The position numbers and the translations under genes were made by a program. 64,000 nucleotides of DNA from Phanerodontia chrysosporium (lineage: Eukaryota > Basidiomycota > Agaricomycetes > Polyporales > Phanerochaetaceae), in contig MJGA01000010.1 of assembly GCA_001910725.1 (NCBI GenBank), positions 868,001-932,000 of the forward strand, given 5' to 3'. Positions within the stretch are counted from its first letter, which is position 1; every line of letters begins with the position of its first letter. Below the pieces are notes generated by a model, which saw nothing but the letters and a program-made list of their open reading frames with translations, did no database searches and was not told the DNA's origin. Shown one piece after another: positions 45,173 to 57,100 of this stretch.

Positions 45173-46363
45173 ATGGTGGAAAGAACGGATCTATCTGGGC
45201 AGTTCATCAAGGTCTCTGAACCAGAGCCTCATGTCCTCCTCGTCGAGCTTTCACGGTACGTTCGATGGCTTCCGACGCAAGTCGCATGCGCTAAGGAACT
45301 CGGGACAGTGCCCCAGTGAACGCCTTCCATGAAGCGTGAGTGCCCCTTTTCAGGTCCGTGTTCAGGACTGTAACATGTCGCTGCAGATACTGGACAGAAC
45401 TCGGCCAGGTCTTTGACAACATCAGCAAGGACCCTAGCGTCCGTGCTGTCGTCCTCTCCTCTGCCCTGCCCAAACTATTCTCTGCAGGGATAGACTGTGA
45501 GCAAGGTTTCTTTGCTAATTATATGCCCGGACTCAGTCATTTCAGTCAGCGGACTTGGCGGAATGAGTTCCTTTGAAAAAGACCCAGGACGTCGGGCACT
45601 GCAAGCTCGGGTATTCATCACTCAGTTCCAGGACGCTATTTCAGCAACGGAGAGGTGTCCCGTCCCAGTCATTGCGGCCATACATGGCGTGGCATATGGA
45701 CTGGCGATTGACATCACGACTGCGTGCGATGTCCGCTTTGCCGCCCAGGACGCTCGTTTCTCGGTCAAGGCAGGTATCACGCCGCTTACTTCTGAGTATT
45801 GCTCACTGGGAAACGTAACAGGAAGTGGATGTCGGTCTGGCGGCGGACATAGGAACGCTAGCGCGGTTGCCCAAGGTTGCCGGAAACCAAAGCTTCGTGC
45901 GCGAGCTGGCGTTCACAGCTAGAGAGTTCAGCGCAGAGGAGGCGCTGCAGATGGGCCTTGTCTCAAGAGTGGTTCCCGGCAGCCGCAAAGAAGTCATCGA
46001 CGCTGCTCTCCAGACAGCGAGAATCATCGCACAGAAATCTCCGATTGCAGTCGTGGGCACGAAACGTGTCCTTCTGCATGCCCGAGACAACAGGTGAGTC
46101 TCTCGTTCTCTCGTACTTCTCGATTGTAGACCAACTTTACTCCAAATTTCCAGCGTTGAAAGCAATCTAGAATACGTCGCAACTTGGAACAGTGCCATGC
46201 TGCAGACCTCGGTCAGTACAGTATGGCGCAGTATATTTTCATGTCATTGTCTGATGAGGGACATTTCTACGATCAGGACATGTCCGCTGCGTTGAAGGGC
46301 GCGATAGAGAAGAAACCCCCGACGTTTCCCAACCTCGGCAAGCCGCCGACCGCAAAGCTTTGA
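45173..46363 (+). CDS. Delta3,5-delta2,4-dienoyl-CoA isomerase (ECH1-type, peroxisomal)
   Basis: Seven exons close to 286 residues with no missing bases. This crotonase-fold enzyme isomerises dienoyl-CoA intermediates in beta-oxidation of unsaturated fatty acids. Visible signatures are RAVVLSSALPKLFSAGID, ERCPVPVIAAIHGVAYGLAI, DITTACDVRFAAQDARF and EVDVGLAADIGTLARLPKV. The acidic residues that distinguish ECH1 (Asp in IDITTACD, Glu in EVDVG, Asp in LAADIGT) are all present. NQSFVRELAFTAR and YVATWNSAMLQTS also match ECH1. The protein ends in Ala-Lys-Leu, a peroxisomal targeting signal type 1. The fourth intron (45770-45821) starts with GC, not GT. An in-frame ATG at 45074 could extend the N-terminus; 45173 was chosen because homology starts there. 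Confidence 0.9.
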
Positions 46364-46899
46364 CCACATGCCCGTCGGCTGTCACGCGGCGGTGCCAGTC
46401 TGGACAGAGTCAGGCCGAATATCACGGTCCCATTGGGCATTCTGTATAGAACACGCGAGGCAAAACCCTGAACGCAGCTGGTAAAGGCATGTCATCCTCG
46501 TGCTGTGCGCGGACATTAACGAGCGATACGGCCACGATCCGCAGGCTGATCATGAAACATTGCCTGTGCTACTCGACTGAGCCTGCTTGGTGAATTACTC
46601 TGCTTCTGAGTCAGGTTGTATTCGGAAACTTTGTGCGGTAGACACATATATATGTGGGCGACTGAGTCGTGCGTCTGCGGGCAGTCCCAGCGACTCGCAA
46701 CGCCGGCAGCCGCAAGCGGGCATATGAGGGCATCTGGCCGCGTTTGAACAGCGCAGAAATGTGCAGAACGCTGCGGCAGCAGGAATGCAGGGACGTCGTG
46801 AACGTGGTGGTCCGAGTCTGAGTGGCAGCGCGGTCGGGCGCGTCCCAATCTTGACTTGCAACGACGATCACGACTGCGACGACCCCTTGCTCGACGACG

Positions 46900-49800
46900 A
46901 TGTCGAGCTCGAACAAGCCATCGAAGCACTCGCCGTCGGCCTCCTCCCCGCCCTCGACGCCGCACGGCTCCAAACTGCCCAAGTTTCTCCAGAAACAGCG
47001 CGATCGGTCAAAGTCTGTGGTTGAGTCTTCACACAGCGCGGCGAGCTCCTCATCCTCGATATCTGAGCTCTCACGGACACAGAGCAGCACGAGAAGCTCC
47101 GTCATGCGAAAATCGGGCAGGAAAAGCGGCCCCACATCGCCTAGGGAGAGCATGGACAGGCGGCAAGATACCCCACCGAGCGATAGCCCCGCCCTCGACC
47201 ACGGCGACCTCGAGCAGCATCCTAGCATAGCGGAGGGCGGCGAAGAGACCCCTGTGATTGTAGAACCCGTTGCGATTCCCCGCTCGCGCTCGCGAGGCGA
47301 CCGGCCGCTGTCGGAGGCGTATCCTGGAGTCTCGTACTACCCTTCGTCGTCGGGCACGCGGCTCGCAGACCTGCCCAGCCGGCTCTCAGGCTGGTTCTCG
47401 CACACCTTCAGCTCGTCCGCGACGGATCTTGCGCTCCCGCAGCAGCTCCCACAAATCTTCGCCCAGCAGCACCCATCTGGCGCGTCCCCGAAGGGCAAAA
47501 GCTCCGCGCTGATCACCGCCGCAAAGCACGGGAAGGGCCACCTCGACAAGGTCATGCGCTTCATCACCGACAGCGACGCCGTCCCCGACAAGTGCACTGA
47601 CTCGATCTGGCTCCTCGGCGTCGAGCATCCAGGGTACGAGCCGGCCCCGAGCCCCACGCCTTCGGTCGGTCGCCGCAGCTCCGTAGATTCGCGACGCTCA
47701 TTCTCACTCCGCAACTCGCTTTCATCTTCCCCTACATCTGCCATGTCTGGTGCAGACCCCTCCCTGTCGCAATCTCAACCCGCGTCGTCGAAAGACCCCG
47801 GCCGACATTGGCCCCCTGTGTTCTACGCTGACTTCACGTCTCGGATATGGCTCACTTACCGTTCCCAGTTTCACCCAATCCGCGACATATCATTAGAGGA
47901 GTTGAATGCATCACCCGCAGATGCAGCAGCCTTGAGCACGAGCCCTCAGCCCAAGAGGTGGAACTGGCCATTAGGCGGAGAGAAGTGTTGGTCGAGCGAT
48001 GCGGGGTGGGGATGTATGCTGCGGACGGGACAGTCGTTGCTGGCCAACGCACTGATACATGTGTATCTGGGTCGAGGTGTGTGGCTATTATATCTCACTG
48101 TATGCGGATACTAATCATCATGAGCTGTGTGTAGATTGGCGGAAGCCTCCACACCCGGTATACACGTCAGACTACGCTACCTATGTGCAAATCATTACCT
48201 GGTTCCTCGACGATCCCTCCCCTCTATGCCCATTCAGCGTACACAGGATGGCCCTCGTTGGGAAGCAGCTTGGCGTAAAGGTCGGGCAGTGGTTTGGGCC
48301 GAGTACTGCGGCTGGTGCTATCAAGTGCGTGTTTGCGCCGCCACAACCGGATGCTAACTGACTAGCCCTTAGGACCCTCGTACATGCCTTTCCCGAGGCT
48401 GGCCTCGGCGTCCACGTTGCCGCAGACGGGGGTACTATCTATGAATCTGAAGTTTTCGCTGCGTCTCACAGTGGTATTGGGTCACCGCGTCGACACACCC
48501 GCCGCGTCTGGGGCGACCGTGCTGTCCTGATTCTCATCGGTCATCGTCTTGGAATTGACGGTGTAAACCCGGTGTACTATGATACCCTGAAGGTATGTGG
48601 CTTCACAATGTAGATGTTTGTAACCTCACCATCTAGTAGACGTTGTATACATGGCCTCAATCCGTGGGCATTGCAGGCGGACGCCCCTCTTCATCATATT
48701 ATTTCGTTGGCTCTCAGGCAGATAACCTCTTTTATCTGGATCCGCACCACGCTCGTCCTGCCGTTCCCCTCCGTCCTCCGCCATCAAGTGAACATCAACT
48801 GTCGCCTCTTGTCTCGCCTACCGCGTCAAGGCATAGCTCAACATCCCCTGAGCCGCAATCGCCTTCCGATCGAGGGTCACCTCGGTCCCCCGTCAAGCAC
48901 GTTCGCGCGCCGACCTCTCCTGTATCCGTCCGTTCTGGCTCTTCGTTCTCACGTATGGCTTCACCGTCCCCACTCCAGCATCAAATTTCGACCTCTTCCA
49001 GCACGACAGCGGCCTCGTACGTGACGACAACATCGCACACGCATTCTTCAGGCTCGCATGCTCGCTGGCGGACGTCAAGTGCTATTCCGGACGACTCAGA
49101 GATGGACTCTCGCGAGCTCGCCTTGGAGACTGAAGACCTCGATCCCGTCCAACGGCATTATTGCCTGGCGTACTCTGCTGCAGAGCTCAAGACGTTCCAC
49201 TGCGACCGCGTCCGGAAGATGCACCTCTCCGGTCTCGACCCTAGCATGCTCATTGGGTTCCTTTGCAAGGATGAGTCGGAATGGCAGGATCTCAAGTCAC
49301 GTATCAACGAGGTACGACTATGCGCTTTGACAGTTAGCATATCTGCTCATTATTTGTTTCCTGCAGTTGAACCGCAGATCGAAGGCTCCGGTCTTGCACC
49401 TGCAGGACGAACCGCCAAATTGGAATTCGGACTCAGAAATGGGAATGGAGAGTATCTCAGAGCCCGATTTCGACCTACCAGACGAAGACGACGAATTTGC
49501 TGATGCCGACGACCACATGCGCGAGGGTTCTGCATCGCCTGATACCAGCCTTCCCAGCACCAGCTCCAAGTCGCCCGAAGAGGACGATACTGAGGACGAC
49601 CCGGTCGACCCGATAACGCCCGGCCCTGGACGCACCGGCTTTTCTAATGTTCGTTCACCTGGTCACCTTGAGAAGCAGCCGAGCACAAGCACGACAGGCA
49701 GCTCGCAGGCTGACTCGCTCAGTTTCGACGATGAGGACGACGAAGAATGGGAATCATCAGAGTTTACTCCTCATGTGGGCCACCGCGCCTCCCCGGGGCA

Positions 49801-50083
49801 GGATGCACCGGAGCTGCTCGAGTCCCAAGCGACGATCACGCGCGAGACTAGCGAGAGCTCGTACTCGGACGTCGGGCGTGCGCACCACAAGAAGGCAAAG
49901 AAGAAGCACACGAAGCGCAAGCCCGAGCAGTACCCGTTCCCAGCGACGCACCACGACGAGCCCGCGGCGGCGACGAGCGAGCGCCGCATTCCACAGATGC
50001 GCACCCAGAAGGCGCGCGACGGCGGCCGCACCCAGAGTGGCGGCGTGCGTGGCATCCCCGCCGACGACCTAGACGATGCATAG
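46900..50083 (+). CDS. ATG4: Cysteine protease ATG4 (autophagy)
   Basis: Five exons (46900-48076, 48135-48324, 48373-48592, 48640-49311, 49367-50083) with introns of 47-58 nt; phases close to 991 residues. ATG4 cleaves the C-terminus of ATG8 and later delipidates ATG8-PE. The protease core starts near residue 220 (SIWLLGVEH). It has the catalytic Cys in [38 protein letters not shown], and [29 protein letters not shown] with the Asp and His. [20 protein letters not shown] closes the core. The N-terminus is about 200 residues of Ser/Pro-rich sequence. The C-terminus is an acidic then basic tail (EDDDTEDDP-type runs, [12 protein letters not shown]), so the protein is about twice the length of yeast Atg4. 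A long Ser-rich insert separates the YLDPHH motif from the core end. Confidence 0.93.
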
Positions 50084-50714
50084 TTTTACAGCCAGCCGCG
50101 CATCACGCCATACACATCGGTTTCCTTCTCATGTACATGCTTGCACCCGTCTCCTTCCTGTCTGTATCCTTGCTTTGCACAACGGGAGGGCCGTCATCCC
50201 TCCCGATACCCACCTCTGCGGATGTACTCTTATCAACCCTTGGAAATCATGCGCTGTGCTTCCGCCTCTGTCTGGCGTGCCAGAGCTCTTCGGCTGTGGT
50301 CCCTACTCGGCTGTCCGTCAGTCCCAAGAGCAGCGTGCACCAGACGAGCACCCGCGGTATTCACGACAGATTTAGATACCCTCCTTTCGGCAAGTACACA
50401 TATGTGCACCATTCCACTATTTTTGTTTGTAGCAACAAATATTGTGCTTGAGTTTCCTCTGTTCCATGCTCTCGCGTCGTCACATTTCTTCCCTTGTAGT
50501 ATACAAAATGGATGTATTCGCGGACTCGCGTCTCCGCGGCCAACGGAGTGAAAGGAGAGATCGAGTGTGTATAGTGGTGCATGTGGTACAGAACAGGGGA
50601 GAAGACGGTATGTATCCTAGAATGAATGTTCAACAACAATGCTATAAAGTGCGGGCTTAAATACGTCCTCCGACCGAGACAGGAAACAGTGAATAATAAC
50701 CCATAAAGAGCGGT

Positions 50715-52204
50715 CTACGACCGGCAGCACGCGGCGCCTCGCCAGGTCCGCGCCTCGCTGGCGTGCTGCAGGCGAATGGTGTCTCTGCTGGTGTCCTGCA
50801 TGTGGAGCGTGCGCGCCTCGACAGCTTCCTCGTACTCCCACCGCTGCACGACCCGACGCGCAACGTACTCGAATACGTCCGCGACCCCCTCGCCCGTCTT
50901 TGCAGACGTGAAGAACAGCCGCGGGCCACGCTCGGGGGCGGCGGAGTAGGCAGCACATGCGGCGCGGCTGGCGAGAGCGACGGCGATTGCGGGCGCGCAG
51001 GCGTCGTGGAGCGGGTGCCGCCGCGCGAGCGGCCGAACAGGCTCGGCGTGATCGTCTGTGCATCGGAGAGCGTGGAGGAGAACGAGGGCTGGCGGCGCGC
51101 GGCGCGCACCGGGCTTATGCTGCGCGACCGCGGCGGTGTCTCGAAGCGCGAGCACCGCACCGGCGAGCTGCGTGCGGACTCAAAGGTGTCGAAAATCGAG
51201 GACGTCGGTGTGTGATACACCGAGAGCGTGTGCGTCGTCGTCATCGTGCCGACGGTGCTCCCGCGAAAGAGCGTCGACCGGCTCCGTGAGCGCGGTCCTT
51301 TGCGCTTGCACACGCCGATGTCGATCGAGTGCGTTCGCGGTGGGGATGGTGTGAAAATGCTGACAGTGATGGAGGATTCGCTCGCTGCAAGCGTATCGTT
51401 TGAGGGAAGGGCAGGATGAAGAGGCAGCACCAGCGGGGTCAATGGTGGAGCCTGCGGCGGAGGCGGTATCAGTTCATGCATGAAGGTGAGGGCTTGTTCT
51501 TGTCGTATCCGCGTGCCGCCACTGCTAGCTTGAGGTCCTGAAGGAGCACCATCTTGTAGATTTACGTCAATCTTGTTGCCCACAAACACGACGCAGAAGC
51601 TGTCCACTTCGTCGTCGGGTACGGGAGCCTTGTCTCGGAAGTCGTCCCACCACTTGCGCAGTGCCTCGAGGGTCTGCGGCTGATTGACATCAAACATGAG
51701 CAGCACAGCGTCTGCACCACGGAAGAACGCAGAAGATAGGCTCGAGAAGCGTTCTTGGCCCGCCGTGTCCTGGTGAAAGCGATGTTAGTGAAGAGACAAC
51801 TCAACTTGCACTTCAGGCGTTGGCTCTCGCCCCTCCTCCGCTACACGACGATACAGAGAATCCCTCCATCATCTCCCTTCGGCACACCCGAGTCCCTCTA
51901 TTCTAGCTCCGGAGCAGCGAACACTCACCCAGATCTGCAGCGTAACGTGCTCCTCCGAGTTGGCGTGGTGCGGTACGCTCTTCGTGATAAAGTCCGCGCC
52001 AATCGTGGCACGGTAGCCAGTCGTGAAGCGCCCCGAGATATACTGTGATATTCACGCGCAACAGGGAACGGTGCAGGGATGTCAGGCGCGTCAGGACCGG
52101 GCGTGCGAGCGGGCAGGGAGCGGGGGACGGGTGCGGACCTGGTTGCGGAGGCTCGTCTTGCCGACGCCCGACGCGCCGACGACTACGAGCTTAACGTTGC
52201 GCAT
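50715..52204 (-). CDS. Rab-type small GTPase with large insert before the G5 box
   Basis: Exons 52204-52139, 52042-51929 and 51769-50715. All GTPase boxes are present: VVVGASGVGKTS (G1), TGYRATIGADFITK (switch I, Rab type), DTAGQERFSSLSSAFFRGAD (G3), VGNKID (G4) and FFTSAKTGEGV (G5). Order and switch sequence resemble Rab7/Ypt7, a vacuole-fusion GTPase. About 220 residues separate G4 from G5 instead of about 30. The insert is Ser/Pro/Arg-rich and apparently disordered. The C-terminus is GAACCRS, a CCxx prenylation motif that would anchor it to membranes. One C must be added to the run at 50934-50938 (GGGGG on the plus strand); exon-3 length then becomes a multiple of three and both the SAK box and the CC motif are reached, giving about 410 residues. 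Confidence 0.82.
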
Positions 52205-52574
52205 GCGGGCAGCGCAGCTCTCTCTGCATGAGCGGACAAAGCAGGGGTTTTGGATGCGGAGGAGAAATGAAGATTGTGGTCGGGTGCAACCCCGAGCGGC
52301 GGTGGTAGCGGAGTCTCGGCCGGGGTCCCTGTCGTCACCCGCGCTCGCAGACCTCGGACACCGCATAGCGTTGGCCACTGCGGCGGCTGAAGAGGCCCTT
52401 TTGGGATGCTGGGGTAGTCCATCTCAGGCTGTGCTCATCCACTTGGCGTGATAATACACTATTGACCTAATATACATCCTTTTTCTCTGGTATTTCCGTT
52501 TTTCCTATTCGTACAGTTTGAACCACAGAGTCCGACGTCAACCCAAGGAAGAGACATGGTGCAGGAGGGGTCGC

Positions 52575-54037
52575 TCAGGGGTGCAGGAGCACCTTGGTAT
52601 AGCCGTCAATACGCTTGTCAAACTTCTGGTACGCATCCGCTGCCTGGTCGAGGCCGACGTTGTGCGACACGACGAAGCTCGGCTTGGCCCGGCCGGCGAT
52701 GATGAGGTCGCGCAGGTAGCGGTTGTACTTCTTGACGTTGCACTGGCCGGTACCGACGGTAAGGCCCTTCTCGAAGAGCTTGCCGAACGGGAACGTGATG
52801 TATCCCTTTGCCGAGTTGCTGTCGGGGCACCAGGGTCCTTGGGCACGTACAGGCCAGGGATGCCGAGCCCGCCCGTGGGCCGCACAACGGCGATGAGGCC
52901 CTCAAGGATGATGTTTGGCTTCTCCGTGTTGCCGTCGGGCGATACGGCCTGGTAGCCGACTGCGTCGACACCACGATCGACCTCGCGCCTGCACACAAGA
53001 CGTCAGGGTCGCTTCAGTAGAAAGATAGGGGCGCACACACCCGCCGCGGTGCTTCTTGATCTGCTCAGCAGGGTCGCCCTTGCTGAAGTCGATGGGGATC
53101 GCGCCGATCTCCTTCGCCTTCTGCAGGCGCTCAGGAACGCGGTCGACAACGTACACCTCGGACGCGCCACGCAGGACAGCGCTGTATGCCGCCATGAGAC
53201 CGACGGGGCCCGCGCCGAAGACGGCGATGCTCTCGCCAGGCCGGAAGCCAGAGAGCTCGACGCCGTGCCAGCCCTGCGCGCAACATCAGCATGAGACATT
53301 GCACAGGGGCGAGATGCGACGCACCGTGGGGAAGATGTCCGCAAGGAGCGCAAAGTCCTCCTCGTGCTCCTTGCCGGGCGGGAGCTTGAGCGCGTTGTAG
53401 TCCGCGAACGGGACACGCACGTACTCGGCCTGGCCGCCAGAGTACGGGCCCATTGCGACGTAGCCGTACGCACCGCCGGCCTGCGCGAGTCAGTCGGTGT
53501 GAAGGCAAACAGGGGGCGAAGAACTTAGACGCACGAAGCCGGGGTTGACCTCCGTGCAGAACGCGGAGCGGCCCTCCTCGCAGTTCAAGCAGTGCCCGCA
53601 CGCGACGTTGAACGGCATGACGACACGATCCCCCTTCTTCAGGAGCTACGCCAGGGACCGAAAATCAGCTCTCACGATCTGACATCGGGATGAGCCTGTC
53701 GACGCACCGTGACACCGTCGGCTACTTCGTCGACGATACCCATGTTCTCGTGACCGAAGACAATGCCGGGCTCGGCCGCGGTGCGTCCCTCGTACATGTG
53801 GAGGTCACTGGCGGATCCTATCAAAGGCGAACGTGATGGACACCGCGAAGGACTTACCTGCCGCAGATGCAGCTCGTGGTGACTGGCCGCACAGGTGAGC
53901 CCGACGGGAAAGGGGAGCCAGAGTTGGGACGCGCCTTTGACGATAACGTCACAGGGATGCTGGATCTTCGGCTTCTCGACCTCCCTTACCGAGACCTTGA
54001 ACGGGCCCTCATACACGACAGCGCGCATCTTTGCCAT
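52575..54037 (-). CDS. Zinc-dependent alcohol dehydrogenase, glutathione-independent formaldehyde dehydrogenase-like
   Basis: Seven exons closing to 380 residues, including a 25-nt exon at 53882-53858. It would oxidise an alcohol or aldehyde with NAD+ in the cytosol. The catalytic zinc ligands sit in ICGSDLHMYEGR and GHENMG; the structural-zinc cysteines in CGHCLNCEEGRSAFC. The Rossmann fold shows VFGAGPVGLMAAYSAVLRGA, followed by VYVVDRVPERL. REVDRGVDAVGYQAV, VRPTGGLGIPGLYVP and FGKLFEKGLTVGTGQCNVK are typical of FdhA-like members. Intron 1 (53883-53934) begins with GC. One C must be added at 52824-52827 (GGGG on the plus strand), just after DPGAP; otherwise the last 90 codons are out of frame. 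TATAAAT on the minus strand at 54139-54133 is a likely promoter box. Confidence 0.88.
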
Positions 54038-54132
54038 TTCGGAGTGCTGATGACTGGGGAGTGGACGACTGTTTGACTGGCCGGGTGCTCGGAAGAGAAC
54101 CTGAGAGGTGCCCGTTTGCCGTGGTCGCGGAA

Positions 54133-54139
54133 TTTATAA
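54133..54139 (-). promoter_or_regulatory. Probable TATA box of the zinc dehydrogenase gene
   Basis: TATAAAT on the minus strand, about 96 nt upstream of ATG 54037. Confidence 0.5.
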
Positions 54140-57100
54140 AGCGGGGCACGGCGCGCGTCGAGCGACTTGGGCCCTCCTGTTGCGCCTCCTGACGGTGCGC
54201 AGCGGGGCACATCAGCTGGCCGTGTCACATGGCGCGGTGTGGCCGGGTGCTCGAAACAAATGTGTGCCCAAGGCGCGAGGGCCCGTCGCGCGTGCAGGCT
54301 CCTGTGTGGGAACACGCCAGTCCAGAACACGCCGCGCGCCAGGGGCCCTTGATGCAGACCTGCATTAGGCTGTGCCGCCCAGCGAGTGATCAGGCACGCC
54401 GCGGCCGTAGGAGATGCTCAGCCAGGAGCAGGTCAGGGTGCACGGTCATCTGCCAGGCGACGCCAGCCTCCAAAGCACGACATGAATACCGAAGACTTCG
54501 GGATCACTACGTACGGCGCGAGGCTCGGAGGCACGAAGAGCATCCTCCACCCGACCCCACGCTCGCCAAGGCACACCCCGGATTGCTGCTGCTGCTGGAG
54601 AGCGCGTACCACGGAAGCAGCCCTCTCCCGCCATACCCTTGATGAGGTCTGCGGGGGATCTAAGTCTGACGACGTGAAACCGAGTAGCACATGGCGTCAA
54701 ACTGGCTGAGCTATATGGGCGTGAAATGTGGGAAGTTTGGTCTATACGGGGATAAGTAGATCGCAACCCCTATACCGGACATAACGTGGTGGCAGTGAAC
54801 CGAGGGCTTTGTGGCAAAGGACGGGTATCAAAAACGTCGGCGAAGCCCCGCCTATGGACGGCTTCTGAGGGAAGTACCCCCATGCTACGGAAGAAGGATA
54901 CCCAGCTGGATTGTCTGTGTGATAAGCAGTCGTCGCTTGTATCACGGAGAAACGCGAGCATCATTCTAGGGCAGTCACAGGAGAATACCGACATTTCCAG
55001 AAGGGCACGATGAAAACAGCATGGAGCAGCGGGGATGCGTATCCGAGGCTCGGCTAGGCAGAGTCAGACCGCTGTTCTGCGCTTGGTGCTGAGGACGGGC
55101 AGGAGCATCGTATCAAAGCCATGAAAACCTGGAGTGCTGCCGATGCAATCGAGAGGATCGTACACGGACCAGCGAGAGATCTGCACCGTCTTATCCTTGA
55201 CAATACGTGGCTCATGCACCTGCTTTACATCACTATGTCAGCGTTCGTCCAGGACAACATATGCCTCACCTCGGTCCCTGCAACGCAACTCATGATTGCT
55301 GTCCTTATCCCAGCACCACCTTCATCACCTATAGGCGTTCCGCTTTGCATATGGCTACCTCCATGTCCGTAAGAGCATGAGGCTACTCAGATGGTAGTGG
55401 CCGCTTTCGCTGTAGCCCGGGACAGTGACGTGATTGCCGTTCAAAAGGGGAACCGGGTATGCCTAAGGAAAAGAGCGGCCATGAAATTGTGGTTCTTGCG
55501 ACATAATCCTGGCAAGTTTCTAGCGAGAGCCTGAACTATGTTCGAACATTAAGGTAGTAGACGAGCGTGAGGGTGAAGCGGAGACTACGAACTCAAGCCG
55601 GAGAGTCCGGAAGGGCAGTTGCAGGCGCCTCACTTCCGGCCAAAATAGGCAAGTATCGTAGGTTGAGTGGCGGCTTCGGCTGTGAGGCTTGTATCGTTGG
55701 ACTAGGAAACTCTAGATAGAATGGAATGACATACACTGTTTGACTATACTGTTTGACTATTTTTGTAGCGTATCTGTTGCGCATAGCTATGACCGCTTTA
55801 ATGAGCAAGGTTTGCACAAACGTACCGGAGCTAGAATGACCTTGCTAACCGTGCTTCACCAACGTACGCATCACGGACCCGCAGCCATAGTTGCCCATCT
55901 CACGGAGATAAACAATGTTGTCCGCGGTAACCACTTGGAACCTGAGGTATTTTCATCTGAGTGACGACAACACAGCCTCACGTCATGACACCCGGTCTCG
56001 GCATCGTTTTCCACAGCACACTACGCTCATGCGTTCTAGGCTGCGCACCGGTGTAGCTCACACGCATAATCGCGGTCAACATGTATGTTGGTCGAGCCCG
56101 CGCCCGCCGAGTTCCAGGGCAAACCTTACCGTGGCCGTGCAATGCGCGGTTCCAAGGCGCCCATCTCCCAGAAAGGCAGCGTCGGGCTCCCTCGGGCGCC
56201 GCGGAGCCAAACCTGAGCCTGGCGCTTGTGAACACCAGCAAAGCGTCGGGCGTCAAAATACCCACGCCGTCTGGTCTTTGCCCGCCTCCTGCTCGCGCTG
56301 CGTGCAATCGCATCACCTCCGGTATATTCACTTTGTACTCAAGGGACAGAAAATTGAGAGCGCTTCGACATGGAGAGCCCCGCCGCAGTTCCGAGATGTG
56401 TGCTCTTGGCGCGGCCTCGAGAACCGGGAGTCGGACGTCGGGCTACCCTGGCACCCGGACATACCGCTCAGGGCGACAGCGTAGAGGCCTTTACGTCGGG
56501 CTTGGCCTGTACGGTGCAGGCTGCGGACAGCACGGGGTATTCGGGCACCTCTTGGTTGCGCGTAGCCTTCGCCAGCACTTGCACTGCTTGCCTCTAACAA
56601 GGCGACATGCTCTGGAGGCCGTGCCGTGTTCGGGCAATCATCTGCTACCAGCGTAATGCGGGTAGCTGCTTTAGCGCATGCGTTCCTGCGCTGTTCCTGC
56701 TCTCAGTGTGGCCTAGCCTAGGTATCACAAGTGCAGTCCCCGGCTACCTCTCAACTTCGTGCCCGAGCCGAACCCAGATGCCGGCTGCACACATCCCGGA
56801 ATTGGTCGTGGAGGTGGGTACTCGTTTATCCTTAGTGTGTACAGCTGCTGACGCGTTCCACTAGACCGCCCGCCTTGGTGCCATCACTTGCACCATGAGC
56901 GTGTTGGACGAGAAGCGGGAGGCGGCCGCAGGCCCGCGCGCATGACGCTTCTCGTCATCGAGGCTACCGTGGTCATCGGCTAACCGGTGCCATCATTAGT
57001 TGTCAGGGGCTGAGCTACCTTTCCGCCCATCGGCTGTAGGAGCACCGTCACCTGGGGTGCGTCTATCGTGTCCGTGCACCCGAGCCCGCCGACGCCCACT

